Shown here: piece after piece, positions 27,970 through 38,795 of the stretch | How the letters are laid out: every line of letters starts with the position of its first letter | Position numbering within the stretch: the stretch's first letter is position 1 | From: Desulfobacca sp. | Lineage (GTDB): Bacteria; Desulfobacterota; Desulfobaccia; Desulfobaccales; Desulfobaccaceae | Assembly (NCBI GenBank): GCA_020725545.1 | Contig: DYEV01000019.1 | Coordinates: 181,698-245,697 of the forward strand | DNA: 64,000 nucleotides | Reading direction: 5' to 3' | Notes under the pieces: model-generated | What the model was told of the DNA's origin: nothing | The model's database searches: none | The model's input: only the letters and a program-made list of their open reading frames with translations | Program-made: the position numbers and the translations under genes

Positions 27970-29778
27970 CTAAGCGGCGCTGGCCAGTTCTCGACCGAAC
28001 ATAAAAACTTCGGGGAATCGTTTGGCCATGATACCGGTGACATAGGAATTCACTTCATCCACCGTACCGTATTGCAGGGCGTGGCGGGCGAATTCCTGGG
28101 CCTCTTCCATGGAGGCATGGCGGACGATGCGTTTGACCACTGGAATGGCCAGAGCGTTCATGGATAATTCATCCACCCCCAACCCCAGGAGCACGGGTGT
28201 ATAAAGCGGGTCGCCGGCCATTTCCCCACAAACCGCCACGGTAATGCCGGCGGCGTGACCGGCGTCCACCACCTGTTTGATCATGCGCAAGACCGCGGGG
28301 TGCAGGGGCTGATACATATTAGCCACATGTTTATTGCCCCGGTCAATGGCCAGGGCATATTGGATCAGGTCATTGGTGCCGATACTGAAGAAATCCGCCT
28401 CTTTGGCCAACAGATCGGCCAGCATGACCGCCGACGGCACCTCGATCATCAAGCCCACCGGCATATCAGGTTGGAAGGGATGCCCCTCCCGGGCCAATTC
28501 CTCTTGCACCTCCGCCAGGATACGGCGGGCGTCGGTAACTTCCTGAATACCCGAGATCAGGGGAAACATCAACCGGACCTGACCATAGGCCGAGGCCCGC
28601 AAGATGGCCCGCAATTGGGTACGAAAAATCGTGCGTTCCTTTAAGCAGAAGCGGATGGCCCGCAATCCCAGAGCCGGATTGATGCCTGGGGCATACTCTA
28701 GATGGGAGGCAAATTTATCGCCGCCGATATCCAGGGTCCGGATGGTAACCCGTTTGGGCCGCATCATCTGGGCGACGCTGCGATAATCCTCAAAAAGTTC
28801 CTCTTCGGTGGGCAGGCGTTGATGGCGCAGAAAGAGGAATTCGGTGCGGTAGAGGCCGATGCCGTCGGCGCCATAATCCAGGGCCAGATCGACTTCTTCC
28901 TGAAATTCGATATTGGCCAGGACCTGCGTCTGGTGTTCGTCCAGGGTAATGGCTGGCAAAAAGCTGGATTTCCCGACGTCGAGTTTGAATTCCTCAAATT
29001 TCTTCTTGCGCTGGACGTAAATGTCCAGCATCTTGGCATCGGGGTTGATTACCACTGTCCCGTTGAGACCATCCAGGATGAGGGTATAGCCGGTGGCGAT
29101 TTCTTGAGAGGCCTTCTCCACGGCCACGACCGCCGGGATCTCCAAGGATTGGGCCATAATGGCGGTATGGGAGGTCTTGCCGCCCGTTTCTGTGATGAAG
29201 CCTTTGACCTTGGCCACCGACATCTGAGTGGTGTCCACCGGCGAGAGGTCATGAATGACCAGAATCACCGGCTCGGTCAGCTTGCCGAAATCAAAGGGAT
29301 TGCCCCCGGTGAGATGACGCAGCACCCGTTGACTGACATCCTCCACATCCTGGATGCGGCTCTTGATGTAGGGGTCGGCAATTTTACTGAATAATATCTG
29401 GGCCTGGTGCACCGCTTCCTGCAAGGCCCATTCCGCATTGATCCTCTCGTACTGAATGGTGCGGATAGTAGCGTCATAGAGCAGCTTGTCCTGGAGAATC
29501 AGGAGGTGGGCATCCAAAATATAGGCATGCTCTTGAAATTCGTCGGTGATCGACTTTTTAATGGTGCTGATTTCTTCGCGGGTCAGCGCTACCGCATCCC
29601 GAAACCGGTCGATCTCCACGGCGATCTGTTTGTCGGAGGTCAGGTAATAGCGGTTAATCTGAACCTTGTATTTATCGCTGACAACGTGGGCGGGCCCGAT
29701 AACAATTCCTGGCGAGGCGGGGATCCCTTTGAGGACTTTGTTTTGGGGCCAGGTTTCCCGGGCGGCCAGGGGCGTCAT
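27970..29778 (-). CDS. ptsI: PTS enzyme I (PEP-protein phosphotransferase)
   Basis: A 602-residue cytoplasmic kinase that passes phosphate from PEP to HPr. The swivelling-domain active histidine is in GGKTSHTAIMAQSLEIPAVV. The PEP-binding barrel has DIGGDKF, GADGIGLYRTEFLFL, IEVPSAVMLAD and SIGTNDLIQYALAIDRGN, with the catalytic cysteine in VAVCGEMAGD. ATG 29778 overlaps the HPr stop (ATGA); the open frame further upstream is not coding. No EII components adjoin, so the pair may serve a regulatory PTS. Confidence 0.95.
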   Translation of the reverse strand: MTPLAARETWPQNKVLKGIPASPGIVIGPAHVVSDKYKVQINRYYLTSDKQIAVEIDRFRDAVALTREEISTIKKSITDEFQEHAYILDAHLLILQDKLLYDATIRTIQYERINAEWALQEAVHQAQILFSKIADPYIKSRIQDVEDVSQRVLRHLTGGNPFDFGKLTEPVILVIHDLSPVDTTQMSVAKVKGFITETGGKTSHTAIMAQSLEIPAVVAVEKASQEIATGYTLILDGLNGTVVINPDAKMLDIYVQRKKKFEEFKLDVGKSSFLPAITLDEHQTQVLANIEFQEEVDLALDYGADGIGLYRTEFLFLRHQRLPTEEELFEDYRSVAQMMRPKRVTIRTLDIGGDKFASHLEYAPGINPALGLRAIRFCLKERTIFRTQLRAILRASAYGQVRLMFPLISGIQEVTDARRILAEVQEELAREGHPFQPDMPVGLMIEVPSAVMLADLLAKEADFFSIGTNDLIQYALAIDRGNKHVANMYQPLHPAVLRMIKQVVDAGHAAGITVAVCGEMAGDPLYTPVLLGLGVDELSMNALAIPVVKRIVRHASMEEAQEFARHALQYGTVDEVNSYVTGIMAKRFPEVFMFGRELASAA

Positions 29779-30053
29779 GTGTATTCTCCAAAGGCCTGGG
29801 CGAACAGCTCGATAATGGCGGCCACTGCCGGTCCGGCCTCCGGTCCTTCGGCCCGGAGTTTGATCTCCGATCCTTGGGGACAACCTAATCCCAGGATATC
29901 CAGGATACTCCGGGCGTCGGCTTGTAACCCATTTCTCTCCAGGGTGATGGTAGCCTGAAAGCTCTGAGCCAGGGCAGCAATTTTGGCTGCGGCCCGGGCA
30001 TGCAACCCCAGCCGGTTCAGCACTGGCAATGTTGTTTCCAGATTGTTCGTCAT
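29775..30053 (-). CDS. ptsH: Phosphocarrier protein HPr
   Basis: A 92-residue carrier. The phospho-accepting histidine is in NRLGLHARAAAKIA, and the conserved serine region reads ARSILDILGLGCPQGSEI, equivalent to the Ser46 helix where HPr kinase acts in other bacteria. The C-terminus is typical (IIELFAQAFGE). It is co-translated with ptsI by a four-base overlap. A good promoter lies just upstream, overlapping the end of rsmI. Confidence 0.94.
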   Translation of the reverse strand: MTNNLETTLPVLNRLGLHARAAAKIAALAQSFQATITLERNGLQADARSILDILGLGCPQGSEIKLRAEGPEAGPAVAAIIELFAQAFGEYT

Positions 30054-30101
30054 GAGGAAGGAAACCGGTAATGTGGCGTCTGATTTTTGTGCTATTGTTA
30101 C

Positions 30102-30131
30102 ATTATAATCCGGTTAAGATTTTTTCTTCAA
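30102..30131 (-). promoter_or_regulatory. Sigma-70-type promoter of ptsH-ptsI
   Basis: On the minus strand TTGAAG (30131-30126), an 18-base spacer and a perfect TATAAT (30107-30102) stand about 50 bases before the HPr ATG. The -35 lies within the 3' end of rsmI, so the PTS pair has its own promoter inside the gene string. Confidence 0.6.
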
Positions 30132-31037
30132 CCGGGTATTGGGCTCTAGACCCATTTTTTCCGAAAGTTTTCCGGCGGTCCGGAGCGCCAGATAGGTCTG
30201 ATAAGCCTCTCGTCGGGAGATCCCCAAGGCGGCGGCAGCTTCCTGGGCGAGACTCCGGCCGCTTTTGCTGGCGTCTTGGGCAGCGCGCAACAGGAAGCCA
30301 ACCACATCCACCTGAGCCGGGCTTTTGGACCGCGGTCGGGAGAGGACCAGTGTACATTCACCCCTGATTTCCTGATCCCTGAGCAGGGCAAGAACCGTCT
30401 CTGCGGGTCCCCGCCAGGCCTGTTCGAACATTTTGGTGAGCTCCCGCACCACCAGGATATGGCGATCAGCCATGGTCTGGCTGATGTCCTGGAGAGTCTG
30501 GTGCAGGCGCCGGGGCGATTCATAGAAGATGAGAATCCGCGGCTCCTGAGCCAAACGAGTTAATTCCTCCAGGCGTTTTTTGCTCTGCCGGGGCAGAAAG
30601 CCGATGAAGGTGACCTCACCGCTGAATCCCGACATAGACAAGGCCGCCAAACCGGCGGCCGGCCCTGGTATTGCAACTACTGGGATGCCAGCCTCCCAGG
30701 CCTGATCCACGAGAAGCACGCCTGGATCCGAGAATCCCGGCGTTCCGGCATCACTGACCAAGGCCACGGCTTGGCCGGCCTGCAACGCCCGGAGCAGCTC
30801 CGGCCCCCGGCTGACCGCATTATGGGCATGGTAACTCAGCAGCTTGGCAGGGATCTGGTAATGCGTCAGTAATTTCCGGGTCCGGCGGGTATCTTCGGCC
30901 GCGATCAGGTCCACGCTGCCCAGAATAAGCAGGGCCCGCCGGGTGATATCTTCCAGATTGCCGATGGGAGTGGCGACGACATACAGATGGCCCGGGGCGG
31001 CGGTGGCGCCAGACGGCGGCGTCTCAGTACCCGACAT
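30114..31037 (-). CDS. rsmI: 16S rRNA (cytidine-1402-2'-O)-methyltransferase
   Basis: A 307-residue SAM-dependent tetrapyrrole-methylase-fold enzyme that modifies C1402 in the ribosomal decoding centre. Recognised by LYVVATPIGNLEDITRRAL, AAEDTRRTRKLLTHY, VSDAGTPGFSDPG and VAIPGPAAGLAALS. The longer C-terminal tail carries a helix-turn-helix-like segment (EAAAALGISRREAYQTYLAL), normal for RsmI. AGGAAGAG precedes the ATG. It follows yraN by eight bases. Confidence 0.95.
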   Translation of the reverse strand: MSGTETPPSGATAAPGHLYVVATPIGNLEDITRRALLILGSVDLIAAEDTRRTRKLLTHYQIPAKLLSYHAHNAVSRGPELLRALQAGQAVALVSDAGTPGFSDPGVLLVDQAWEAGIPVVAIPGPAAGLAALSMSGFSGEVTFIGFLPRQSKKRLEELTRLAQEPRILIFYESPRRLHQTLQDISQTMADRHILVVRELTKMFEQAWRGPAETVLALLRDQEIRGECTLVLSRPRSKSPAQVDVVGFLLRAAQDASKSGRSLAQEAAAALGISRREAYQTYLALRTAGKLSEKMGLEPNTRLKKKS

Positions 31038-31045
31038 AGCTCTTC

Positions 31046-31402
31046 CTAAAAAGCTGCCTGAATAATCTTGACCTCGGGATTGTCGGCGATCAGGGTGATG
31101 GCCACCACATCAAAGCGGATCTTCACCGCTCTCGCCGGCTGTTTGAGAAGATAATACTCTGCAGCCCGCCTGAGTCGACGCTGTTTGCTGCTAGTCACAG
31201 CTTCCGCCGGGGTGCCGCAGCGCAGACTCCGACGCATTTTCACTTCGATAAAGACCAGGGTATCACCCTGGCGGGCTATTAGGTCAATTTCGCCCAGCGG
31301 CGTCCGCACGTTCCGGGCTAGAATCCGGTAACCGTTCCGGCGTAAAACCTCGGCAGCCAGGGATTCGCCTAGGCTGCCCAGCCGCTGCCTTGCCTCGGTC
31401 AT
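31046..31402 (-). CDS. YraN/UPF0102 family nuclease-fold protein
   Basis: A 118-residue protein of the UPF0102 family, with a restriction-endonuclease-like core: GESLAAEVLRRNGYRILARN, then GEIDLIARQGDTLVFIEVKMR (conserved D and ExK). The cellular role of the family is unsettled. The frame is open up to 31654, antisense-like through rnhB, but ATG 31402, 28 bases after the rnhB stop, gives the standard protein. The rnhB-yraN-rsmI order is widespread. Confidence 0.92.
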   Translation of the reverse strand: MTEARQRLGSLGESLAAEVLRRNGYRILARNVRTPLGEIDLIARQGDTLVFIEVKMRRSLRCGTPAEAVTSSKQRRLRRAAEYYLLKQPARAVKIRFDVVAITLIADNPEVKIIQAAF

Positions 31403-31430
31403 GACCTCGCAGTTTATTGAACAAGGGGTT

Positions 31431-32078
31431 TTAAGGGCACCACTCGCGCACGCCCCGAAAGGTGCGGCGATGCAGGGGGCAAGGGCCCCAGCGCCGGATG
31501 GCTGCCAAATGTTCCTGGGTGGCGTAGCCTTTATGGCCGGCAAAATTATATTGGGGGTAAAACCGGTGATACTCCTGCATGCGCCGGTCCCGGTGGACTT
31601 TGGCCAAAATCGAGGCGGCGGCAATGGACGGACAGAGTCGATCTCCCTGCACAACTGGTTGTTGCGCTACAGCCACGGGCAACCGCCAGGGACCATCGAC
31701 CAGGACCATTTCCGGGGCTGGTTCTAATTGTTGCACGGCTTGTGCCATGGCCCGCAGGCTGGCCACGCCGATCCCCAAGACTTCAATCTCGGCCACCCCT
31801 ATTTCAGCAATGGCCAAGGCCACAGCCTGTTGCCGCACCTGTTGGTCCAAAGTCTCCCGCTGAACCGCACTCAACAACTTGGAGTCGGTCAAACCGGGGA
31901 GCAAGGCCGTGGCCGGTAAGATCACGGCGGCAGCGACTACCGGGCCGGCCAAGGGACCGCGGCCCACTTCATCGACGCCGGCTAAGAAGGCAATACCTTG
32001 CTGCCGGAAATGGGCCTCCGGATCGGTCACCAGAGGCAACAGTGCCGGGTGCTGAGCTTTGGCGCGGGGGGAAGCCAA
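31431..32078 (-). CDS. rnhB: Ribonuclease HII
   Basis: A 215-residue enzyme that cleaves RNA in RNA-DNA hybrids and single ribonucleotides in DNA. Active-site sequence FLAGVDEVGRGPLAGPVVAA gives the DEXGRG acidic pair; further metal ligands lie in VLVDGPWRLP and AASILAKVHRDRRMQ. Length is typical. It follows rplS by 14 bases in the ribosomal string. Confidence 0.96.
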   Translation of the reverse strand: MASPRAKAQHPALLPLVTDPEAHFRQQGIAFLAGVDEVGRGPLAGPVVAAAVILPATALLPGLTDSKLLSAVQRETLDQQVRQQAVALAIAEIGVAEIEVLGIGVASLRAMAQAVQQLEPAPEMVLVDGPWRLPVAVAQQPVVQGDRLCPSIAAASILAKVHRDRRMQEYHRFYPQYNFAGHKGYATQEHLAAIRRWGPCPLHRRTFRGVREWCP

Positions 32079-32092
32079 ACCGCGGAACCCCG

Positions 32093-32443
32093 CTAAGACA
32101 CCTGTTTTTCTTTGATCCGGGCCTTTTTGCCGTAGAGGCTGCGGAGATAATAGAGCCGGCCGCGGCGCACTTTGCCCTTGCTCACCACCCGCAATTCATT
32201 GATGCTGGGTGAATGCAGGGGAAAGGTCCGTTCCACGCCCACTTCATAAGAAATTTTCCGGACGGTAAAGGTGGCGCTGGTTTTGCTGCCCCGTTTGCGG
32301 ATGACAACCCCTTTAAATACCTGAATCCGTTCTTTGTCGCCTTCCACAATGCGCACATGCACTTCCACGGTGTCGCCCACCTGAAAGTCAGGCAGGTCGG
32401 CCCGCATGTGGTCTTTGGAGACCTGGTCAATTATAGGGTCCAT
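32093..32443 (-). CDS. rplS: 50S ribosomal protein L19
   Basis: A 116-residue ribosomal protein at the 30S-50S interface. It is identified by [40 protein letters not shown] and the C-terminal [20 protein letters not shown]. The order rpsP-khpA-rimM-trmD-rplS is the classical operon. A hairpin stands about 17 bases before the ATG. Confidence 0.97.
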   Translation of the reverse strand: MDPIIDQVSKDHMRADLPDFQVGDTVEVHVRIVEGDKERIQVFKGVVIRKRGSKTSATFTVRKISYEVGVERTFPLHSPSINELRVVSKGKVRRGRLYYLRSLYGKKARIKEKQVS

Positions 32444-32459
32444 AATCTATCCTCATAGA

Positions 32460-32484
32460 TGCTGCCAGCTGCCCGGGGGCAGCA
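32460..32484 (-). other. Leader hairpin upstream of rplS
   Basis: TGCTGCC (32460-32466) and GGCAGCA (32478-32484) are perfect inverted arms with an 11-base loop, in the 157-base gap between trmD and rplS. No T-run follows. It could be a processing site or a feedback site for L19; chance in GC-rich DNA is possible. Confidence 0.3.
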
Positions 32485-32600
32485 GCTTCTGCGGAATTGC
32501 TCAGAAAAATTTGCACAGCCAAGTAACCTGTGCTGCTTAAAATCTTCATCGTGGGGCCGGCCGTCGGTCCCGTCCCCTTCTGGGTCCAAAAAGCCAACAT

Positions 32601-33350
32601 CTAAGCGAATTCGCCCGGATCAGGTGTGGCTGCGGCCAAGGTAGCCAAAAAGGCCAGATCCTCCGGGGTCAGATTAGCTCGAACCAACAGATCGGGCCGG
32701 CGCTCCCAGGTGCGGCGCAAGGCTTCCTGTCGCCGCCACCGGGCAATGCGCTGATGGTCGCCGGACAGTAAAACCTCGGGAACCGTATACCCGGCAAATT
32801 CCCGGGGTCGGGTATATTGGGGGCCTTTCAGAAGATTATCTTTAAAGGAATCTTCCGCGGCCGAATTTTCATCACCCAGGGCGCCCGGCAGCAAGCGGGT
32901 TACCGCATCGACAATGGCCAGGGCCGGAATTTCTCCCCCGGTCAGGATAAAATCGCCCAGGGAGATTTCTGCATCAATGAAATACTGCAGCCGCTCATCC
33001 ACCCCTTCATAGTGCCCGCAGATGAGCAGGAGATTCTCGAGCCGGGCCAACTCCTGAGCCATCCCCTGGGTGAAGAGGCGTCCCTGGGGGCTGAGGAGAA
33101 TTACCCTTACCTGAGGCCGCCGTTCTCTTACCCAACCAATGGCCCTGACCAGGGGCTCGATCTTCAAAACCATGCCCGGGCCACCCCCGAAGGGGCGGTC
33201 ATCGGTGACCCGGTGGCGGTCCAAGGCAAAATCCCGGAGATTGAGGCAGTCGATCGTCACAATTCCCTGGGTTTGAGCTCGTTTCAGAATGCTCTGACCC
33301 AAGGGCCCGACAAAAAACTCCGGGAAAAGGGTTAGGATATCAATATGCAC
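32601..33350 (-). CDS. trmD: tRNA (guanine-37-N1)-methyltransferase
   Basis: A 249-residue trefoil-knot SPOUT methyltransferase that protects reading frame by m1G37 modification. Seen: [29 protein letters not shown], the knot [14 protein letters not shown] and [13 protein letters not shown], and a C-terminal domain with YTRPREFAG. Its ATG overlaps the end of rimM by 11 bases. Confidence 0.97.
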   Translation of the reverse strand: MHIDILTLFPEFFVGPLGQSILKRAQTQGIVTIDCLNLRDFALDRHRVTDDRPFGGGPGMVLKIEPLVRAIGWVRERRPQVRVILLSPQGRLFTQGMAQELARLENLLLICGHYEGVDERLQYFIDAEISLGDFILTGGEIPALAIVDAVTRLLPGALGDENSAAEDSFKDNLLKGPQYTRPREFAGYTVPEVLLSGDHQRIARWRRQEALRRTWERRPDLLVRANLTPEDLAFLATLAAATPDPGEFA

Positions 33351-33861
33351 CGTTTGCCGTGGCCAAACCTGCTGCCGTAATCACCAGCCTCTTGTGTTCC
33401 GGCTCGATACTGACAATCACCTGAGCTATGGCCGGGACCAGATATTCGACCCCTTGGCCCTGGATAACATAGACATCATGGGCCGGGGTGGCCAAAATTC
33501 CCGTAACCTCACCCACATACGCCATGGTTTCGGCCAGATACACCGGCAGGCCGACCACTTCAAACTGGTAGTATTCTCCGGCCGGCAAAGGTGGCAGCTG
33601 CCTCGGGTCGATCCAGATTTCCCGGCCCGCCAAGCCTTGGGCTTCTTCCCGCGTCGTCACGTCAGCCAAGCTGAGTAGGAAGGCATTTTTCTGGACCCGA
33701 ACGTCCAGAAGCCGATACCTCACACCGTCAACTTCTATGTGGTGAAGAGCTGCCAGCGTTTCTGGGTCGTCCACCTCAATCCAGGCCCTGACCTCACCCC
33801 GCAGGCCATGGGGCCGGGTTATCCGCCCGATGCAGACCCGGTCTGGGGCCTTCTCACTCAA
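33340..33861 (-). CDS. rimM: Ribosome maturation factor RimM
   Basis: A 173-residue 30S assembly factor. The N-terminal domain begins [17 protein letters not shown], and the PRC-barrel C-terminal domain includes [32 protein letters not shown] and [12 protein letters not shown]. The start is a TTG at 33861 nested in the last codons of khpA (8-base overlap); no ATG or GTG start fits better. Confidence 0.94.
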   Translation of the reverse strand: MSEKAPDRVCIGRITRPHGLRGEVRAWIEVDDPETLAALHHIEVDGVRYRLLDVRVQKNAFLLSLADVTTREEAQGLAGREIWIDPRQLPPLPAGEYYQFEVVGLPVYLAETMAYVGEVTGILATPAHDVYVIQGQGVEYLVPAIAQVIVSIEPEHKRLVITAAGLATANGAY

Positions 33862-34084
33862 GGATTTCCAACACCGCCCGTTTTTTTATTTTGGTGGAGG
33901 CGGCCCCCAGGATAGTGCGCATGGCCCTGGCCGTTCTCCCCTGTTTGCCGATGACCTTCCCCAAATCCTCTTTGGCCACTTTAAGTTCGATTACCGAGGT
34001 CTGTTCTCCTTCAATTTCAGAAACTTCCACTTGATCCGGATGGTCAACCAGCGCCTGGGCGATGTATTTGATCAAGTCTTTCAT
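33854..34084 (-). CDS. khpA: KH-domain RNA-binding protein KhpA
   Basis: A 76-residue single KH domain. The GxxG loop and flanks read [19 protein letters not shown]. In Gram-positives KhpA pairs with KhpB/Jag in small-RNA and division control; here it holds the usual place between rpsP and rimM. The 205 bases between it and rpsP (34085-34289) show no gene. Confidence 0.94.
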   Translation of the reverse strand: MKDLIKYIAQALVDHPDQVEVSEIEGEQTSVIELKVAKEDLGKVIGKQGRTARAMRTILGAASTKIKKRAVLEILE

Positions 34085-34289
34085 TGTGCGACCTCCGTTG
34101 GCGGATAAGGACGTCCGAGTCGGGGTTTCTGGCCCGAGGTCTGTTCCGGTGGCGGTTTCGTCAGATCGTTGTCAGCACGCCAAGCATCTTTGGAGCCGCT
34201 CATTCCCTTGGAGGTGAATGAGGCGTGGCAGCAACCTGGCCGTTGCACAGCCTCAACCCGCTGGCGGGATTTGTAGGAGATCTCCCGCG

Positions 34290-34535
34290 TTATTCGGCTG
34301 CCGCAGCCTTTTTTAGGAGACTGGCCACTGTCTCTGTTGGTTTGGCTCCCCGGCTCTGCCACTGGGCGAGCAGGTCCTTTTTCACGGTGATGGCCGCGGG
34401 ATTGCGATTGGGGTCATAGGTGCCGATGATGTCAATGAAGCGTCCATCCCGTTTGGCTTCACTATTGGCCACCACGATGCGATAAAAGGGGCGCTTTTTG
34501 GCCCCGTGTCTGGCAAGACGGATTCGTAACGCCAT
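34290..34535 (-). CDS. rpsP: 30S ribosomal protein S16
   Basis: An 81-residue ribosomal protein starting MALRIRLARHGAKKRPFYRI, with ANSEAKRDGRFIDIIGTYDP, both diagnostic. It begins the ribosomal string after ffh; a 138-base gap separates the two. An open frame in the rpsP-khpA gap (34081-34362) is not homologous to anything I know and is not called. Confidence 0.97.
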   Translation of the reverse strand: MALRIRLARHGAKKRPFYRIVVANSEAKRDGRFIDIIGTYDPNRNPAAITVKKDLLAQWQSRGAKPTETVASLLKKAAAAE

Positions 34536-34673
34536 GTATTGGGGGTTCTCCTTTTTTCAGTTTCTGTTTTCCGGTGGAAATTATCTCTCTGGAGTTTCAA
34601 GATTGGCCAGGTCCTCAACTCGGCCCCGGGGTCCAACCTCGAGTTGAGAGCCAGCAAAGATGGCCGCCTGGTA

Positions 34674-36017
34674 TTAAGAAAAGCCAAAAGGCGGCCCCAA
34701 GCGCCGTTTGGCGCCCTTTTTGCCGCTCTGCAGCATCTTTTTCATCATTTTTTGGGTCATGTCAAACTGCTTCAGGAGCCGGTTGACATCCTGGACCGTG
34801 GTCCCGCTCCCTCTGGCGATGCGCCGGCGCCGACTGCCGTCGATGAGGGTATGGTTGGCCCGTTCCGCCGGGGTCATGGAGTTGATGATGGCTTCCACCT
34901 TAACCAACTCTTTTTCGTCGGGCTGCATATCTTTCAGCCCCTTCATCTTATTCAGCCCCGGAATCATGCCCAGAAGCTGCTCCAGACTGCCCATTTTGCG
35001 CACCTGGCGCAGCTGATCCCGGAAATCCTCCAGGGTAAAGCCATCCTTGCGAAGTTTGCGCTCCAGTTCTTTGGCCTGATCTTCATCAAAAGCTTCTTGG
35101 GCTTTTTCGATGAGGGTCAGGACATCGCCCATTCCCAGAATGCGGGACGCCAAGCGGTCTGGGTGAAAGACCTCGAGGGCGTCCAATTTTTCCCCGACGC
35201 CGAGAAATTTAATGGGCTTGTTGATGACCTGGCGCATGGACAGGGCAGCACCGCCCCGGGCATCACCCTCAACTTTAGTGAGGATCACCCCGGTAAGGTC
35301 CAGGGCATCGTTAAAGTTCTGGGCTACCTGGACAGCATCCTGGCCGGTCATGGCATCGGCCACCAACAGGATTTCGCTGGGCTGCGTTGCCGCTTTGATG
35401 GCCTGCAGCTCCTGCATCAACGGCTCATCCACATGCAAACGCCCGGCCGTATCCAATAGGACGACGTCGTGACCTTTGGCGGTGGCCAGGGCCAGGGCCG
35501 TAGCGGCAATGTCCACGGGGGCCTGTTGCGGCTGGGTGGGATAAACATCGACGCCGATATCTGCACCCAACCGCTGCAATTGATCGATGGCTGCGGGCCG
35601 CTGGGTATCGGCCGGTACCAAGAGGGGCTGGCGACCCTGTTTCTTGAGACGCAAGGCGATCTTGGCGGTGGTGGTGGTTTTGCCCGAGCCCTGCAGCCCC
35701 ACCAACATCAAGACCACCGGCGGTTTGCCGGTGAGATCCAAACGGGGGGCTTCCCCTCCCAGCAAGGTGACCAGCTCATCGTGAACAATTTTGATCACCT
35801 GTTGGCCAGGGGTGAGGGATGTCATGACCTCCTGGCCCAAAGCCCGCTGCCGAATACCCTCCACAAAGGCCTTGGCGACCTTATAATTAACATCAGCCTC
35901 TAAGAGGGCCAGCCGCACTTCCCGCAAGGCGTCATTAATATTGAGCTCAGTGAGCTTGCCGTGACCCTTTAATTTCTTAAAAACGTTCGCCAGTTTATCG
36001 GAAAGGCGGTTGAACAT
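34674..36017 (-). CDS. ffh: Signal recognition particle protein Ffh
   Basis: A 447-residue SRP54 GTPase that targets nascent membrane proteins. The NG domain has P-loop GLQGSGKTTTTAKIA, RPAAIDQLQ and DTAGRLHVDE. The M domain is methionine-rich (QFDMTQKMMKKMLQSGKK) with the RNA-binding SRRRRIARGSG. One oddity: the guanine-specificity motif TKLDG reads TKVEGDARGG, with Glu for Asp. A good promoter lies upstream, making ffh the likely first gene of the operon down to rsmI. Confidence 0.96.
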   Translation of the reverse strand: MFNRLSDKLANVFKKLKGHGKLTELNINDALREVRLALLEADVNYKVAKAFVEGIRQRALGQEVMTSLTPGQQVIKIVHDELVTLLGGEAPRLDLTGKPPVVLMLVGLQGSGKTTTTAKIALRLKKQGRQPLLVPADTQRPAAIDQLQRLGADIGVDVYPTQPQQAPVDIAATALALATAKGHDVVLLDTAGRLHVDEPLMQELQAIKAATQPSEILLVADAMTGQDAVQVAQNFNDALDLTGVILTKVEGDARGGAALSMRQVINKPIKFLGVGEKLDALEVFHPDRLASRILGMGDVLTLIEKAQEAFDEDQAKELERKLRKDGFTLEDFRDQLRQVRKMGSLEQLLGMIPGLNKMKGLKDMQPDEKELVKVEAIINSMTPAERANHTLIDGSRRRRIARGSGTTVQDVNRLLKQFDMTQKMMKKMLQSGKKGAKRRLGPPFGFS

Positions 36018-36047
36018 GGGCTGATCTCAACTAAATGTTAAAAATTG

Positions 36048-36077
36048 ATTTTACTAATTCTTGGCAGATATTGTCAA
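36048..36077 (-). promoter_or_regulatory. Sigma-70-type promoter of ffh
   Basis: The minus strand carries TTGACA (36077-36072), 18 bases, TAAAAT (36053-36048), then about 30 bases to the ffh ATG. The near-consensus -35 suggests strong constitutive expression of ffh and perhaps of the ribosomal genes behind it. Confidence 0.65.
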
Positions 36078-36095
36078 TGACTAAATGAGCCGGCC

Positions 36096-37544
<1,449 letters not shown>

Positions 37545-37738
37545 CGGCCACCTCGATCTCCTGTGGTCGGGGGTTTTTCCCGCCCCAGCCGGCTGGGTCG
37601 TGTTCTATTTAGTATATCAATACGTTTATTAAAATGGTAGGCATGGCTGCCGATGAATTCAAGATACCAGGACAGACGGCAAAAGCAAAAGACACCAGAA
37701 TCGGCCAGGTGCGTGGGTGTACCGTTGGTTCTGGCGGG

Positions 37739-38677
37739 TTAAAAATGGAGCGAAAAAGGTTGGTGCTGCTGGAACGGCTGAGCGTCGGCCAGGACGCGCC
37801 CCTCTGCCGCCAAGAGGCGGCGTACATAGGGCGGCAATGCCGGTATAGCTGGGGCAAAATCCGGGTCCAGCCATTGCAGCGCCGGGAGCCGCCGTTCGGC
37901 CTGCAGACCTCGGAGCCGGGCTGGCTCGGGCCAAGTGCAGGCCTCGCCGCCGGCCAGCATGAAGCCATACTGGTCATTAAAACTGGGAATATAGGCGGTA
38001 TACGGGATGACCCGGGGGAAGACCGCCTGCAGGGTGCGGTGCAGGTGGGGCAGCAAGCGGATGGCCTGCCCGGCCGAACCGGCCTGGATGCTCATCACCC
38101 CTGCGGACCGGAGCTTGGCCTGGACCAGGCGGAACATCTCCTGGGTAAAGAGAAAGAAGGCCGGGCCCCCTTCCAGGGGGTCGGTTATGTCCATAATGAT
38201 CACATCCAGGCTGGCGTCCGGTTGGGTTGCCAGCCAGGCCCGGGCGTCGGCGTGGATCAGGGTCAAGCGTGGATCCTCCCAAGCGCGGCCGCCGAATTCC
38301 GGCAGATGCCGGCGGCAGAGGGCCACCAGTTCTTCGTCCAAGTCAACCATGGTTACGGCCTGGACCACCGCATGCTGGAGCACCTCCCGGATGGTGGCCC
38401 CTTCTCCGCCGCCCAAGACTGCGACCTGCCGGGGGGAGTCATGGGCAAACAGGGCCGGGTGCACCAGGGCTTCATGATAGATGACTTCATCCCGGGAGGC
38501 CGATTGCAAGACGCCGTCCAAGATCAGGGCCTTGCCCAGAGTTGGGGCCTCGATAATCAGGTACCGTTGATACCGGGTCTGCCCCTCGGCCAGGACCTGA
38601 CGGCAGCGGAAGCCGCACAGGTCGTCGGGGCCATTAAATTCCACATACCATTGGCCGGCGGGCCATTGTGTCCTCAT
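37739..38677 (-). CDS. speE: Spermidine synthase-family protein
   Basis: A 312-residue polyamine aminopropyltransferase. Seen: ALILDGVLQSASRDEVIYHE, VAVLGGGEGATIREVLQH (dcSAM site), MVDLDEELV and VIIMDITDPLEGGPA, where the catalytic Asp normally follows. Typical SpeE has DPxGP; here DPLEGGP carries an inserted residue. The C-terminus is about 30 residues longer than E. coli SpeE. ATG 38677 is preceded by GAAAGAAGAG; another ATG at 38698 lacks a ribosome site. Substrate may be spermidine or an analogue such as agmatine. Confidence 0.85.
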   Translation of the reverse strand: MRTQWPAGQWYVEFNGPDDLCGFRCRQVLAEGQTRYQRYLIIEAPTLGKALILDGVLQSASRDEVIYHEALVHPALFAHDSPRQVAVLGGGEGATIREVLQHAVVQAVTMVDLDEELVALCRRHLPEFGGRAWEDPRLTLIHADARAWLATQPDASLDVIIMDITDPLEGGPAFFLFTQEMFRLVQAKLRSAGVMSIQAGSAGQAIRLLPHLHRTLQAVFPRVIPYTAYIPSFNDQYGFMLAGGEACTWPEPARLRGLQAERRLPALQWLDPDFAPAIPALPPYVRRLLAAEGRVLADAQPFQQHQPFSLHF

Positions 38678-38795
38678 GATCGACTCTTCTTTCGGCATAA
38701 ATAAGGAGCTGACGGGTTATTGGCCAGGACCGGAATCTGACCAAAAGGGCTCAGGCGGTCGGGCCACGACAGACCAGCCGTGGTCTTGGCAGCCT

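Noticed and set aside
27355..28167. Plus-strand 270-residue open frame over smpB and ptsI
   Set aside because: It begins inside a dispersed repeat and runs antisense to two certain genes.
34081..34362. 93-residue minus-strand frame between rpsP and khpA
   Set aside because: It overlaps the end of rpsP in another frame and resembles nothing known; the gap is better left non-coding.
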